The notes: generated by a model from the letters alone, not told the origin. A stretch of 64,000 nucleotides of DNA from Pleodorina starrii (GCA_030267565.1 BRXU01000002.1:6205501-6269500); one strand, 5' to 3'; positions 45,585 to 58,605 are shown, counted from the stretch's first letter. Numbers and translations: made by a program.

Positions 45585-45944
45585 TGCTGGGTCATACATA
45601 CATACTACACAGCTCACCATGGCCATGCCAGCCACCATTCCACATGAAAGCGTGATCCAATGGTACATTTCAGATAGTGTTTTTATGTGCAGGTCATCAG
45701 CATGGCAATGCATGGAGGATGCAAACTGCAGCCATATGTGGGCCAATAATAGGTGGGATGGATATTTTGAACTGGGGTCTGCACATACAATCCCTAAACA
45801 TATATAGTCATACTTAGTTATGCAGTTTTCGGAGCTGCACCCATACAGACAGGGGAAACAGGTTATTCTTGACCCTATAACTTATGCCATTCGGCTAAAC
45901 GACCAAGGAAAACATGACCACATTCTCTATGTGTAAGAGATCTG

Positions 45945-46015
45945 TGCACCAGCCGAGAATCGAACTCGGGTCTGGTCCGTGGCAAGGACCTATGCTACCA
46001 CTATACCACTGGTGC
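45945..46015 (-). tRNA. trnG(GCC): tRNA-Gly(GCC), unit 20, canonical
   Basis: Reference form. Confidence 0.93.
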
Positions 46016-46571
46016 TGAACACTGCACATGTCCACTGCACAAAAGACTTACCACCCTGTTCATACTTGCCAACAAACAATTGGCCTATGTTCATGCAAAC
46101 CTGGTGTACTTGCTGATAAAGACATACACTGCCCAGTGAGGGGCTCAGATAGAACTCACAACCACAAGGTTAAGAGTCTTGCCCTCTTCCACTGAATGAG
46201 CTGAACAGGCACATTTTCAAACCTCGTACACACAGAGACATGTATGGAGTGTGCACCAATGGATGTGTTGCACAGAAAGGGACCAGACCAGATGTAGGGC
46301 TCAGCAGTGGCACAACCAGTAGGGTGCAAAAATGTTTCCCATTCAGATATACTGGATATCCAATCATGGATGCATCTTACAAATACAAATAACCCACTAC
46401 CCATGTCACTTACAAATTTCACGATCAGACATCCCTCTTCCAGCTATTCACATGTGTAGTATGGAATTCCCACTTATCATGCTCCCGAAATCCACCCAGC
46501 ACCCAACATGTGAATGCCGAGTAAAGGACATGTTTTAGCTGTTGCAGACATGTGTACGTGGACACATAAGC

Positions 46572-46644
46572 CGAGACTACCAGGGATCGAACCTGGAATC
46601 TCCGGTTCCGTAGACCGGCGCTTTATCCATTAAGCCATAGGCCC
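46572..46644 (-). tRNA. trnR(ACG): tRNA-Arg(ACG), unit 20, acceptor mismatch
   Basis: C4-U69 mismatch only. Confidence 0.75.
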
Positions 46645-47118
46645 TTATCCGAGTTCAGGCACTTGTTAAATACCAGGAACGTGTTGGATTCATTGACGAG
46701 CTTGGCACGCAGGCCCACATACAGCTCAATCATTAAGCCACAGGGGCACAGGTAGAATTTTTGTGCCATGATGTCAAGCAACAACAAACAAAGTGCACAA
46801 TCTGGTCTGTTGATGCACCTTTTTGTGGGAAAACAGGGACTGTCACTTTATACCATACATGGAGCCTTAGGGTGAATTCTCCCAAGGTCGTGGGTTTCTG
46901 AGCCTTCTCCTGCGGTGTCTCTCACTCGTTCCTGTTTGGTTGACTTAAGCTGGCAAGTATGGGTGAGTGTCTTGGCAGCTCTTGTCGCCTCCAGCACAGT
47001 GCATGGCTAGCTGGCCCATTGGCTCTACTTTTCAAGAGTTTGGAACCCACTGCAAGGCATCCATACACAACAAAGGAATGTATTGAACAGTTTTTTCTCA
47101 AAACATTGTGATGCTGGG

Positions 47119-48316
47119 AGGAGGGTAATAAGATGAGGGAAGGGGGGTCATGTGGTTGGTCCCAAAGATGAACCGAAAATTCATTTTGGATATTTTCGCA
47201 GGGCTGTTATTTCGAATCTAAGATGCATGCAGCCCCCCAAGCAAACTTTTCTAAGATGGAGGGTTGGGGCCCCCGTCTTTCAGCCAAGATGGGAATGTGG
47301 CCCCCCTCCGTCATGTTCAAGATGGGGATACCGACCCCCCTCAAGGCACTTCAGACGACGAACGATTCCCATCACCGCACTCTCAGATGTGCATTCTGAG
47401 CCCGACATTGCTGTACGGTTGAAGCGTTGAACAGCCGTGCAGGCAGCAACTGTAACCTTTGTTAGGCTTTCCTTCCAGACTGGCTTAACTGCGCATGTTG
47501 TCAAACAATTTGCTATCCTACCATGCTTGCTTCCTTATTATAATGTCGCCTCCAAACACCCGGATAACCTTCTTCGTTCATGTACGCGCAAATCAATGAA
47601 CAGGAGGGGACAGGATATGCAGAACTTTACTATATTGCATCCTTTGGCCCTGGCCTGTCAAGTTGCACAGTCCTGGCAGGTTGCTTTGCCGAGTGCACCA
47701 CGGTGCACCTCCTGTCATGTCATCCACCACTAAAAATGCCAGCCGTGTTGATCGTTTGTATCACGAGGGCTTTCGTTTTGAGCTAAAAAAATAGCCGATT
47801 TGGCACTTCTTTCAAAAAAGCTTGGTCACATCGGCAACTTTTTCAGTAAGGCCTCAGGGCCAGATGACAAAGCTTAGTCTTCTACAAAAGGTTAGGAATA
47901 AATAAACTTTGCAAAGCTGAAACGTGTGAGGTTGAAGTAGGGTCAAGGGTGTCACTGTACGATACCAGGTACGTTCCGAGCTCGCCACGTAGTGCGGCTG
48001 AGCAACGGGCTTTGCAGCAGACCTACATGTGGGGTTGCACACGACATCTTAGGACGGAGCTGAGGGGTTGGTGCTGCTGTCTATAGATGGTGCTGGGGGG
48101 TCCCCATACCCAAGCCGAGATGAGGCAGGACACCCTTGCAAAACAAGTGAAGATGGCTTGGTGACCCCCCGCACACATATCTAAGATGGAAAACAAGACA
48201 CCCTTGGAATTATCTTAGAAGTGCCGAAGGGGGGCAGTAAACCTATCTAGATGAGCAGATGAGGGACCGACCCCCCCCCCAAGATGAGGATGAGTGACCC
48301 AAGTTATTACCCTCCG
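47119..48316. mobile_element. Non-autonomous TIR DNA transposon, copy 3
   Basis: Same insertion; the right target duplication reads CGCTGGG instead of TGCTGGG. Confidence 0.8.
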
Positions 48317-48676
48317 CGCTGGGTCATACATACATACTACACAGCTCACCATGGCCATGCCAGCCACCATTCCACATGAAAGCGTGATCCAATGGTACAT
48401 TTCAGATAGTGTTTTTATGTGCAGGTCATCAGCATGGCAATGCATGGAGGATGCAAACTGCAGCCATATGTGGGCCAATAATAGGTGGGATGGATATTTT
48501 GAACTGGGGTCTGCACATACAATCCCTAAACATATATAGTCATACTTAGTTATGCAGTTTTCGGAGCTGCACCCATACAGACAGGGGAAACAGGTTATTC
48601 TTGACCCTATAACTTATGCCATTCGGCTAAACGACCAAGGAAAACATGACCACATTCTCTATGTGTAAGAGATCTG

Positions 48677-48747
48677 TGCACCAGCCGAGAATCGAACTCG
48701 GGTCTGGTCCGTGGCAAGGACCTATGCTACCACTATACCACTGGTGC
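48677..48747 (-). tRNA. trnG(GCC): tRNA-Gly(GCC), unit 21, canonical
   Basis: Reference form. Confidence 0.93.
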
Positions 48748-49303
48748 TGAACACTGCACATGTCCACTGCACAAAAGACTTACCACCCTGTTCATACTTG
48801 CCAACAAACAATTGGCCTATGTTCATGCAAACCTGGTGTACTTGCTGATAAAGACATACACTGCCCAGTGAGGGGCTCAGATAGAACTCACAACCACAAG
48901 GTTAAGAGTCTTGCCCTCTTCCACTGAATGAGCTGAACAGGCACATTTTCAAACCTCGTACACACAGAGACATGTATGGAGTGTGCACCAATGGATGTGT
49001 TGCACAGAAAGGGACCAGACCAGATGTAGGGCTCAGCAGTGGCACAACCAGTAGGGTGCAAAAATGTTTCCCATTCAGATATACTGGATATCCAATCATG
49101 GATGCATCTTACAAATACAAATAACCCACTACCCATGTCACTTACAAATTTCACGATCAGACATCCCTCTTCCAGCTATTCACATGTGTAGTATGGAATT
49201 CCCACTTGTCATGCTCCCGAAATCCACCCAGCACCCAACATGTGAATGCCGAGTAAAGGACATGTTTTAGCTGTTGCAGACATGTGTACGTGGACACATA
49301 TTC

Positions 49304-49376
49304 CGAGCCTACCAGGGATCGAACCTGGAATCTCCGGTTCCGTAGACCGGCGCTTTATCCATTAAGCCATAGGCCC
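49304..49376 (-). tRNA. trnR(ACG): tRNA-Arg(ACG), unit 21, intact
   Basis: Same as the intact unit 1 gene. Confidence 0.93.
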
Positions 49377-50203
49377 TTAGCCGAATTCAGGCACTTGTTA
49401 AATACCAGGAACGTGTTGGATTCATTGACGAGCTTGGCACGCAGGCCCACATACAGCTCAATCATTAAGCCACAGGGGCACAGGTAGAATTTATGTGCCA
49501 TGATGTCAAGCAACAACAAACAAAGTGCACAATCTGGTCTGTTGATGCACCTTTTTGTGGGAAAACAGGGACTGTCACTTTATACCATACATGGAGCCTT
49601 AGGGTGAATTCTCCCAAGGTCGTGGGTTTCTGAGCCTTCTCCTGCGGTGTCTCTCACTCGTTCCTGTTTGGTTGACTTAAGCTGGCAAGTATGGGTGAGT
49701 GTCTTGGCAGCTCTTGTCGCCTCCAGCACAGTGCATGGCTAGCTGGCCCATTGGCTCTACTTTTCAAGAGTTTGGAACCCACTGCAAGGCATACATACAC
49801 AACAAAGGAATGTATTGAACAGGTTTTTCTCAAAACATTGTGATGCTGGGTCATACATACATACTACACAGCTCACCATGGCCATGCCAGCCACCATTCC
49901 ACATGAAAGCGTGATCCAATGGTACATTTCAGATAGTGTTTTTATGTGCAGGTCATCAGCATGGCAATGCATGGAGGATGCATACTGCAGCCATATGTGG
50001 GCCAATAATAGGTGGGATGGATATTTTGAACTGGGGTCTGCACATACAATCCCTAAACATATATAGTCATACTTAGTTATGCAGTTTTCGGAGCTGCACC
50101 CATACAGACAGGGGAAACAGGTTATTCTTGACCCTATAACTTATGCCATTCGGCTAAACGACCAAGGAAAACATGACCACATTCTCTATGTGTAAGAGAT
50201 CTG

Positions 50204-50274
50204 TGCACAAGCCGAGAATCGAACTCGGGTCTGGTCCGTGGCAAGGACCTATGCTACCACTATACCACTGGTGC
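50204..50274 (-). tRNA. trnG(GCC): tRNA-Gly(GCC), unit 22, acceptor mismatch
   Basis: G68 to U gives C5-U68. Confidence 0.75.
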
Positions 50275-50830
50275 TGAACACTGCACATGTCCACTGCACA
50301 AAAGACTTACCACCCTGTTCATACTTGCCAACAAACAATTGGCCTATGTTCATGCAAACCTGGTGTACTTGCTGATAAAGACATACACTGCCCAGTGAGG
50401 GGCTCAGATAGAACTCACAACCACAAGGTTAAGAGTCTTGCCCTCTTCCACTGAATGAGCTGAACAGGCACATTTTCAAACCTCGTACACACAGAGACAT
50501 GTATGGAGTGTGCACCAATGGATGTGTTGCACAGAAAGGGACCAGACCAGATGTAGGGCTCAGCAGTGGCACAACCAGTAGGGTGCAAAAATGTTTCCCA
50601 TTCAGATATACTGGATATCCAATCATGGATGCATCTTACAAATACAAATAACCCACTACCCATGTCCCTTACAAATTTCACGATCAGACATCCCTCTTCC
50701 AGCTATTCACATGTGTAGTATGGAATTCCCACTTATCATGCTCCCGAAATCCACCCAGCACCCAACATGTGAATGCCGAGTAAAGGACATGTTTTAGCTG
50801 TTGCAGACATGTGTACGTGGACACATATTC

Positions 50831-50903
50831 CGAGCCTACCAGGGATCGAACCTGGAATCTCCGGTTCCGTAGACCGGCGCTGTATCCATTAAGCCATAGG
50901 CCC
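50831..50903 (-). tRNA. trnR(ACG): tRNA-Arg(ACG), unit 22, D-stem mismatch
   Basis: A22 to C gives U13-C22. Confidence 0.75.
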
Positions 50904-51720
50904 TTATCCGAGTTCAGGCACTCGTTAAACACCAGGAACGTGTTGGATTCATTGACGAGCTTGGCACGCAGGCCCACATACAGCTCAATCATGCTTTTAA
51001 ACGTGAAAGGGCTACCGCTCATCCCCATGGTCATCGAATATCGGTGCTGAAGGGGGGTTCGGTGGGCGTGTGTGGTCGTGGTACTGCGGTACCACTCCCC
51101 CACACTCTCCCCCGGTTTCGCGGCTTTCCTGAAAGTGAGAATTATGTACAGCGTAATTTACTAGGGTGAGAGAACTTAGCACTACACTTAGCACAAGTCA
51201 GCGGCAACGTAGCTAGCCTCGGCACAGGCCGGGTGGACGGGGAAAGTACAATATCCAGTGGTTTGGCCAGGTCAAAGGGGTGACAAAATTTCCCTGCAGT
51301 GGTGAAGAAAGCAGCACGGGATTTTGACAGGCCACGCAGCCGTCTTGCTCATGAATGACATCACAATTCCTGCCAAAACCGTACGGGTATAGCTCTTGTC
51401 AATGCCTGCAGCTGACCGAGCTGCCAGACAACTGCGTTGCCGCGATACCACCCAGTTGCGAACCACCCCGACCCCCGAACTCGAGCGCGCCCCGCCGACC
51501 CATCGGCCCCATCATGGTAGTCGTCATGAGCATCGGGCCGGTCGCGCTTAAAACGGCTTCGAGCCTTTGCAAGACATGAAACCATTCTGACGCTTTGCCG
51601 TGTAGGAGTCACACCGCCGGCCTGGTGCCGCGTGTGGCGGTCGAGGTCGTCCTTGTTAATGCTGGGGTTTTAGTTTCAAATAAGGTCCTTCTGGTGAGGC
51701 TCGTGTTAATTGTGTGCAGC

Positions 51721-52353
51721 CTAGGCTTGAGGAGAAGCTGGTAGCGCGTGGGTTGTTACCGGTAACGGGGTAAAAACATGCTCGTCAGTCAGGGTCAGTC
51801 CTAAACTCATAATACTTGGGTGGATTGCCATGCTGCACTGAGCACGTGCGAAGGTCCACGTGCCCTTGTCTCCCGGGAAGAAAAGGGGATGCAGCACAAC
51901 CTCAACCGTGAAGTAGTCCTCGTCGGGACTGTTGTACAAATGAATGTGGTGCCGTTCACCGGAGGCGTCAGTCACCTGGTCCATAACGAGGGGAATGCAT
52001 CTGGGTCAGGCCAGAAACAAGTGCACATTGTGAGATATCGCTGTGGTTGTCGGTCCGTCAGCCTCATGTATGGCCACGGGAGCCCATGCACGATTTTGCT
52101 TTTTGGCAGGGACCACATCGTCATGCTCAACAACAGGTAGGTTTGTGGGTTCGTCGCTGAAGCTGTCCAACTGGAATGTTTTATATGTGTCAAAGTTGGC
52201 ACTGCAGGCAAGCGAAGCTCGCTCGTTTAGGCCGGGAATGCGAAGCGAGCGTGTTGACTGGCAGGTCGCATTCGACCCGGTGCTCACCTCCAACCACGAA
52301 CAGGGCCAGCAGAACGTTAAAAAGAGCTGCAGCTTGAGACTAATTTTTGGCAT
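51721..52353 (-). pseudogene. Secreted-protein-like frame with in-frame TGA
   Basis: The minus strand from the ATG at 52353 begins MPKISLKLQLFLTFCWPCSW, a plausible signal peptide. It continues for 115 codons to a TGA at 52006-52008. The same frame then resumes (MDQVTDASGERHHIHLYNSP and HPLFFPGDKGTWTFARAQCS) to a stop at 51721-51723. Read through, it would be about 210 residues. The TGA is present in both copies of the insertion, so it is not a sequencing slip. It could be a pseudogene, a stop read as another residue, or a missed intron. A TATATA lies shortly upstream. Confidence 0.4.
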
Positions 52354-52440
52354 GCGTTGTATATATGAAATGCTGTTATGGGCGGAAGCGGTAGGTAATA
52401 GAACTAAATGCTAAAGCTCGAGTGAACGTATTGTTACTAT

Positions 52441-53106
52441 TTAGAAAGTCGAATGAAAGTCATTGCATAGAAAGAAGGTGGTGACAAAGAGACGCGGCAG
52501 GGCTTTTATGCAGAAGGAGGTGCTGCAGCAGGTGTCACCGGGGCATTTCCGCAACGCGGTCGGGACCGTTGGGTCGGGCTGGGTCGGGTCACCGCGTCTA
52601 ACGGTTAACCGGGTCGAAAGCAACTTTGCAGTCGGCACGCCGATTTTCGTGAAGATAAACGCCCCATTGAAAAGAAAACCCTGGAAAGTACCAGAACAAA
52701 ATGTTTCGCGGAGTAAATCGACAACGCACAGGTGGAGCAGTGCCGGCCAGCAAAGTGCGAAGCATTTGCAGTGCAAGCGCATACTACTTGACGCGATAAC
52801 ATGTATATGGCACAATGTTCTAACTATGCATGCGCGGGCCCGAATGCTTGGGGCCGGGCACTGCACTTCAATCATGCGAACATTGGGAGTGTACTCGCAC
52901 ACCGAAAGCCCACCGGCAAAATGCCTCGAAGCAAAGGTATACGAATGCTTTGCATAATGGGGCCGCGCGGTTGGGCAAACCATGCTCGGTAGGGAACTCT
53001 GCTTCCATGGAGGGAGGGACCACGAGCGAAAGAGGACCGCTTTAAAGCCTGCAAACTGCGTTGTAAAAAGAAACACGGCAGGTATAGTATTTTGCAATTG
53101 GCGCAT
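52441..53106. other. Region with overlapping long frames but no coding signal
   Basis: Frames are open on both strands here (164 codons plus, 221 codons minus). Between the two insertion copies at least five residues change in each frame, with no excess of silent changes. I therefore see no evidence that either is a gene. Confidence 0.5.
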
Positions 53107-54080
53107 TTGCCGCGGGCTGAAATGTCAGTGCTGAGCGGCGACTCCAAAACTTCCTCGGGGGCCTTACTCCTTGTCGAGGCTCCTATAGGGGACTGTACGA
53201 CAACCTACATAACGTGATCATGAAACAACTTAGATAACGTGAACATGTAATAACTTACATATATAATATCCAACTGTGAATTTTTGCTTTTTAAGATATT
53301 TAACTTTTCAGTGACGAGCGTAATATGAGCGGTAGCAATCATTAAGCCACAGGGGCACAGGTAGAATTTATGTGCCATGATGTCAAGCAACAACAAACAA
53401 AGTGCACAATCTGGTCTGTTGATGCACCTTTTTGTGGGAAAACAGGGACTGTCACTTTATACCATACATGGAGCCTTAGGGTGAATTCTCCCAAGGTCGT
53501 GGGTTTCTGAGCCTTCTCCTGCGGTGTCTCTCACTCGTTCCTGTTTGGTTGACTTAAGCTGGCAAGTATGGGTGAGTGTCTTGGCAGCTCTTGTCGCCTC
53601 CAGCACAGTGCATGGCTAGCTGGCCCATTGGCTCTACTTTTCAAGAGTTTGGAACCCACTGCAAGGCATACATACACAACAAAGGAATGTATTGAACAGG
53701 TTTTTCTCAAAACATTGTGATGCTGGGTCATACATACATACTACACAGCTCACCATGGCCATGCCAGCCACCATTCCACATGAAAGCGTGATCCAATGGT
53801 ACATTTCAGATAGTGTTTTTGTGTGCAGGTCATCAGCATGGCAATGCATGGAGGATGCATACTGCAGCCATATGTGGGCCAATAATAGGTGGGATGGATA
53901 TTTTGAACTGGGGTCTGCACATACAATCCCTAAACATATATAGTCATACTTAGTTATGCAGTTTTCGGAGCTGCACCCATACAGACAGGGGAAACAGGTT
54001 TTTCTTGACCCTATAACTTATGCCATTCGGCTAAACGACCAAGGAAAACATGACCACATTCTCTATGTGTAAGATATCTG

Positions 54081-54151
54081 TGCACCAGCCGAGAATCGAA
54101 CTCGGGTCTGGTCCGTGGCAAGGACCTATGCTACCACTATACCACTGGTGC
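54081..54151 (-). tRNA. trnG(GCC): tRNA-Gly(GCC), unit 23, canonical
   Basis: Gene body is the reference form; the 5' flank differs (GCTGTTCAC for GCTGAACAC). Confidence 0.92.
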
Positions 54152-54708
54152 TGTTCACTGCACATGTCCACTGTACAAAAGACTTACCACCCTGTTCATA
54201 CTTGCCAACAAACAATTGGCCTATGTTCATGCAAACCTGGTGTACTTGCTGATAAAGACATACACTGCCCAGTGAGGGGCTCAGATAGAACTCACAACCA
54301 CAAGGTTAAGAGTCTTGCCCTCTTCCACTGAATGAGCTGAACAGGCACATTTTCAAACCTCGTACACACAGAGACATGTATGGAGTGTGCACCAATGGAT
54401 GTGTTGCACAGAAAGGGACCAGACCAGATGTAGGGCTCAGCAGTGGCACAACCAGTAGGGTGCAAAAATGTTTCCCATTCAGATATACTGGATATCCAAT
54501 CATGGATGCATCTTACAAATACAAATAACCCACTACCCATGTCCCTTACAAATTTCACGATCAGACATCCCTCTTCCAGCTATTCACATGTGGTAGTATG
54601 GAATTCCCACTTATCATGCTCCCGAAATCCACCCAGCACCCAACATGTGAATGCCGAGTAAAGGACATGTTTTAGCTGTTGCAGACATGTGTACGTGGAC
54701 ACATATTC

Positions 54709-54781
54709 CGAGCCTTCCAGGGATCGAACCTGGAATATCCGGTTCCGTAGACCGGCGCTTTATCCATTAAGCCATAGGCCC
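54709..54781 (-). tRNA. trnR(ACG): tRNA-Arg(ACG), unit 23, acceptor and variable-loop changes
   Basis: A7-A66 mismatch at the base of the acceptor stem and G to T in the variable loop. Confidence 0.65.
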
Positions 54782-54870
54782 TTATCCGAGTTCAGGCACT
54801 CGTTAAACACCAGGAACGTGTTGGATTCATTGACGAGCTTGGCACGCAGGCCCACATACAGCTCAATCAT

Positions 54871-57233
54871 GCTTTTAAACGTGAAAGGGCTACCGCTCAT
54901 CCCCATGGTCATCGAATATCGATGCTGAAGGGGGGTTCGGTGGGCGTGTGTGGTCGTGGTACTGCGGTACCACTCCCCCACACTCTCCCCCGGTTTCACG
55001 GCTTTCCTGAAAGTGAGAATTATGTACGGCGTAATTTACTAGGGTGAGAGAACTTAGCACTACACTTAGCACAAGTCAGCGGCAACGTAGCTAGCCTCGG
55101 CACAGGCCGGGTGGACGGGGAAATTACAATATCCAGTGGTTTGGCCAGGTCCAATGGGAGACAAACTCTCCCAAGGGGTGACTAAATTTCCCTGCAGTGG
55201 TGAAGAAAGCAGCACGGGATTTTGACGCGCCACGCAGCCGTCTTGCTCATGAATGACATCACAATTCCTGCCAAAACCGTACGGGTATAGCTCTTGTCAA
55301 TGCCTGCAGCTGACCGAGCTGCCAGACAACTGCGTTGCCGCGATACCACCCAGTTGCGAACCACCCCGACCCCCGAACTCGAGCACGCCCCGCCGACCCA
55401 TCGGCCCCATCATGGTAGTCGTCATGAGCATCGGGCCGGTCGCGCTTAAAACGGCTTCGAGCCTTTGCAAGACATGAAACCATTCTGACGCTTTGCCGTG
55501 TAGGAGTCACACCGCCGGCCTGGTGCCGCGTGTGGCGGTCGAGGTCGTCCTTGTTAATGCTGGGGTTTTAGTTTCAAATAAGGTCCTTCTGGTGAGGCTC
55601 GTGTTAATTGTGTGCAGCCTAGGCTTGAGGAGAAGCTGGTAGCGCGTGGGTTGTTACCGGTAACGGGGTAAAAACATGCTCGTCAGTCAGGGTCAGTCCT
55701 AAACTCATAATACTTGGGTGGATTGCCATGCTGCACTGAGCACGTGCGAAGGTCCACGTGCCCTTGTCTCCCGGGAAGAAAAGGGGATGCAGCACAACCT
55801 CAACCGTGAAGTAGTCCTCGTCGGGACTGTTGTACAAATGAATGTGGTGCCGTTCACCGGAGGCGTCAGTCACCTGGTCCATAACGAGGGGAATGCATCT
55901 GGGTCAGGCCAGAAACAAGTGCACATTGTGAGATATCGCTGTGGTTGTCGGTCCGTCAGCCTCATGTATGGCCACGGGAGCCCATGCACGATTTTGCTTT
56001 TTGGCAGGGACCACATCGTCATGCTCAACAACAGGTAGGTTTGTGGGTTCGTCGCTGAAGCTGTCCAACTGGAATGTTTTATATGTGTCAAAGTTGGCAC
56101 TGCAGGCAAGCGAAGCTCGCTCGTTTAGGCCGGGAATGTGAAGCGAGCGTGTTGACTGGCAGGTCGCATTCGACCCGGTGCTCACCTCCAACCACGAACA
56201 GGGCCAGCAGAACGTTAAAAAGAGCTGCAGCTTGAGACTAATTTTTGGCATGCGTTGTATATATGAAATGCTGTTATGGGCGGAAGCGGTAGGTAATAGA
56301 ACTAAATGCTAAAGCTCGAGTGAACGTATTGTTACTATTTAGAAAGTCGAATGAAAGTCATTGCATAGAAAGAAGGTGGTGACAAAGAGACGCGGCAGGG
56401 CTTTTATGCAGAAGGAGGTGCTGCAGCAGGTGTCACCGGGGCATTTCCGCAACGCGGTCAGGACCGTTGGGTCGGGCTGGGTCGGGTCACCGCGTCTAAC
56501 GGTTAACCGGGTCGAAAGCAACTTTGCAGTCGGCACGACGATTTTCGTGAAGATAAACGCCCCATTGAAAAGAAAACCCTGGAAAGTACCAGAACAAAAT
56601 GTTTCGCGGAGTAAATCGACAACGCACAGGTGGAGCAGTGCCGGCCAGCAAAGTGCGAAGCATTTGCAGCGCAAGCGCACACTACTTGACGCGATAACAT
56701 GTATATGGCACAATGTTCTAACTATGCATGCGCGGGCCCGAATGCTTGGGGCCGGGCACTGCGCTTCAATCATGCGAACATTGGGAGTGTACTCGCACAC
56801 CGAAAGCCCACCGGCAAAATGCCTCGAAGCAAAGGTATACGAATGCTTTGCATAATGGGGCCGCGCAGTTGGGCAAACCATGCTCGGTAGGGAACTCTGC
56901 TTCCATGGAGGGAGGGACCACGAGCGAAAGAGGACCGCTTTAAAGCCTGCAAACTGCGTTGTAAAAAGAAACACGGCAGGTATAGTATTTTGCAATTGGC
57001 GCATTTGCTGCGGGCTGAAATGTCAGTGCTGAGCGGCGACTCCAAAACTTCCTCGGGGGCCTTACTCCTTGTCGAGGCTCCTATAGGGGACTGTACGACA
57101 ACCTACATAACGTGATCATGAAACAACTTACATAACGTGATCATGTAATAACTTACATATATAATATCCAACTGTGAATTTTTGCTTTTTAAGATATTTA
57201 ACTTTTCAGTGACGAGCGTAATATGAGCGGTAG
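54871..57233. mobile_element. 2.36 kb insertion of unknown class, copy 2
   Basis: Same ends and CAATCAT flanks (54864-54870, 57234-57240) as copy 1. It is about 20 bp longer, mainly through a segment near 55150-55185 (CCAATGGGAGACAAACTCTC) absent from copy 1. Confidence 0.65.
55619..56251 (-). pseudogene. Secreted-protein-like frame with in-frame TGA, copy 2
   Basis: Same frame as at 51721-52353, with the same TGA at 55904-55906. Only one residue differs (R to H in the first half); the second half is identical. Confidence 0.4.
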
Positions 57234-57978
57234 CAATCATTAAGCCACAGGGGCACAGGTAGAATTTATGTGTCATGATGTCAAGCAACAACAAACAAAG
57301 TGCACAATCTGGTCTGTTGATGCACCTTTTTGTGGGAAAACAGGGACTGTCACTTTATACCATACATGGAGCCTTAGGGTGAATTCTCCCAAGGTCGTGG
57401 GTTTCTGAGCCTTCTCCTGCGGTGTCTCTCACTCGTTCCTGTTTGGTTGACTTAAGCTGGCAAGTATGGGTGAGTGTCTTGGCAGCTCTTGTCGCCTCCA
57501 GCACAGTGCATGGCTAGCTGGCCCATTGGCTCTACTTTTCAAGAGTTTGGAACCCACTGCAAGGCATACATACACAACAAAGGAATGTATTGAACAGGTT
57601 TTTCTCAAAACATTGTGATGCTGGGTCATACATACATACTACACAGCTCACCATGGCCATGCCAGCCACCATTCCACATGAAAGCGTGATCCAATGGTAC
57701 ATTTCAGATAGTGTTTTTGTGTGCAGGTCATCAGCATGGCAATGCATGGAGGATGCATACTGCAGCCATATGTGGGCCAATAATAGGTGGGATGGATATT
57801 TTGAACTGGGGTCTGCACATACAATCCCTAAACATATATAGTCATACTTAGTTATGCAGTTTTCGGAGCTGCACCCATACAGACAGGGGAAACAGGTTAT
57901 TCTTGACCCTATAACTTATGCCATTCGGCTAAACGACCAAGGAAAACATGACCACATTCTCTATGTGTAAGAGATCTG

Positions 57979-58049
57979 TGCACCAGCCGAGAATCGAACT
58001 CGGGTCTGGTCCGTGGCAAGGACCTATGCTACCACTATACCACTGGTGC
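57979..58049 (-). tRNA. trnG(GCC): tRNA-Gly(GCC), unit 24, canonical
   Basis: Reference form. Confidence 0.93.
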
Positions 58050-58605
58050 TGAACACTGCACATGTCCACTGCACAAAAGACTTACCACCCTGTTCATACT
58101 TGCCAACAAACAATTGGCCTATGTTCATGCAAACCTGGTGTACTTGCTGATAAAGACATACACTGCCCAGTGAGGGGCTCAGATAGAACTCACAACCACA
58201 AGGTTAAGAGTCTTGCCCTCTTCCACTGAATGAGCTGAACAGGCACATTTTCAAACCTCGTACACACAGAGACATGTATGGAGTGTGCACCAATGGATGT
58301 GTTGCACAGAAAGGGACCAGACCAGATGTAGGGCTCAGCAGTGGCACAACCAGTAGGGTGCAAAAATGTTTCCCATTCAGATATACTGGATATCCAATCA
58401 TGGATGCATCGTACAAATACAAATAACCCACTACCCATGTCACTTACAAATTTCACGATCAGACATCCCTCTTCCAGCTATTCACATGTGTAGTATGGAA
58501 TTCCCACTTATCATGCTCCCGAAATCCACCCAGCACCCAACATGTGAATGCCGAGTAAAGGACATGTTTTAGCTGTGGCAGACATGTGTACGTGGACACA
58601 TATTC

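Larger units (their letters stand above)
44003..46734. repeat. tRNA array unit 20, with 1.2 kb insertion
   Basis: 2732 bp, nearly identical to unit 19. Confidence 0.97.
46735..49466. repeat. tRNA array unit 21, with 1.2 kb insertion
   Basis: 2732 bp. The right part (after about 49200) switches to the Arg-intact type, so a recombination point probably lies there. Confidence 0.97.
50993..53335. mobile_element. 2.34 kb insertion of unknown class, copy 1
   Basis: Flanked by the 7-bp direct repeat CAATCAT (50986-50992, 53336-53342). CTACCGCTCAT at 51012-51022 is the exact inverse of ATGAGCGGTAG at 53325-53335, but the left copy starts 19 bp inside the insertion while the right copy ends at its edge. 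Base composition is more GC-rich in the left half. It contains a secreted-protein-like reading frame broken by a TGA. No transposase is recognised. Confidence 0.65.
49467..53343. repeat. tRNA array unit 22, with 2.34 kb insertion
   Basis: 3877 bp. The insertion lies at the right end, beyond the Arg gene. Confidence 0.97.
53344..57241. repeat. tRNA array unit 23, with 2.36 kb insertion
   Basis: 3898 bp. Same structure as unit 22. Confidence 0.97.

Noticed and set aside
52441..53106. Overlapping 221-codon minus and 164-codon plus frames in the 2.34 kb insertion
   Set aside because: Both accumulate amino-acid changes freely between the two insertion copies, with no sign of selection in either frame.
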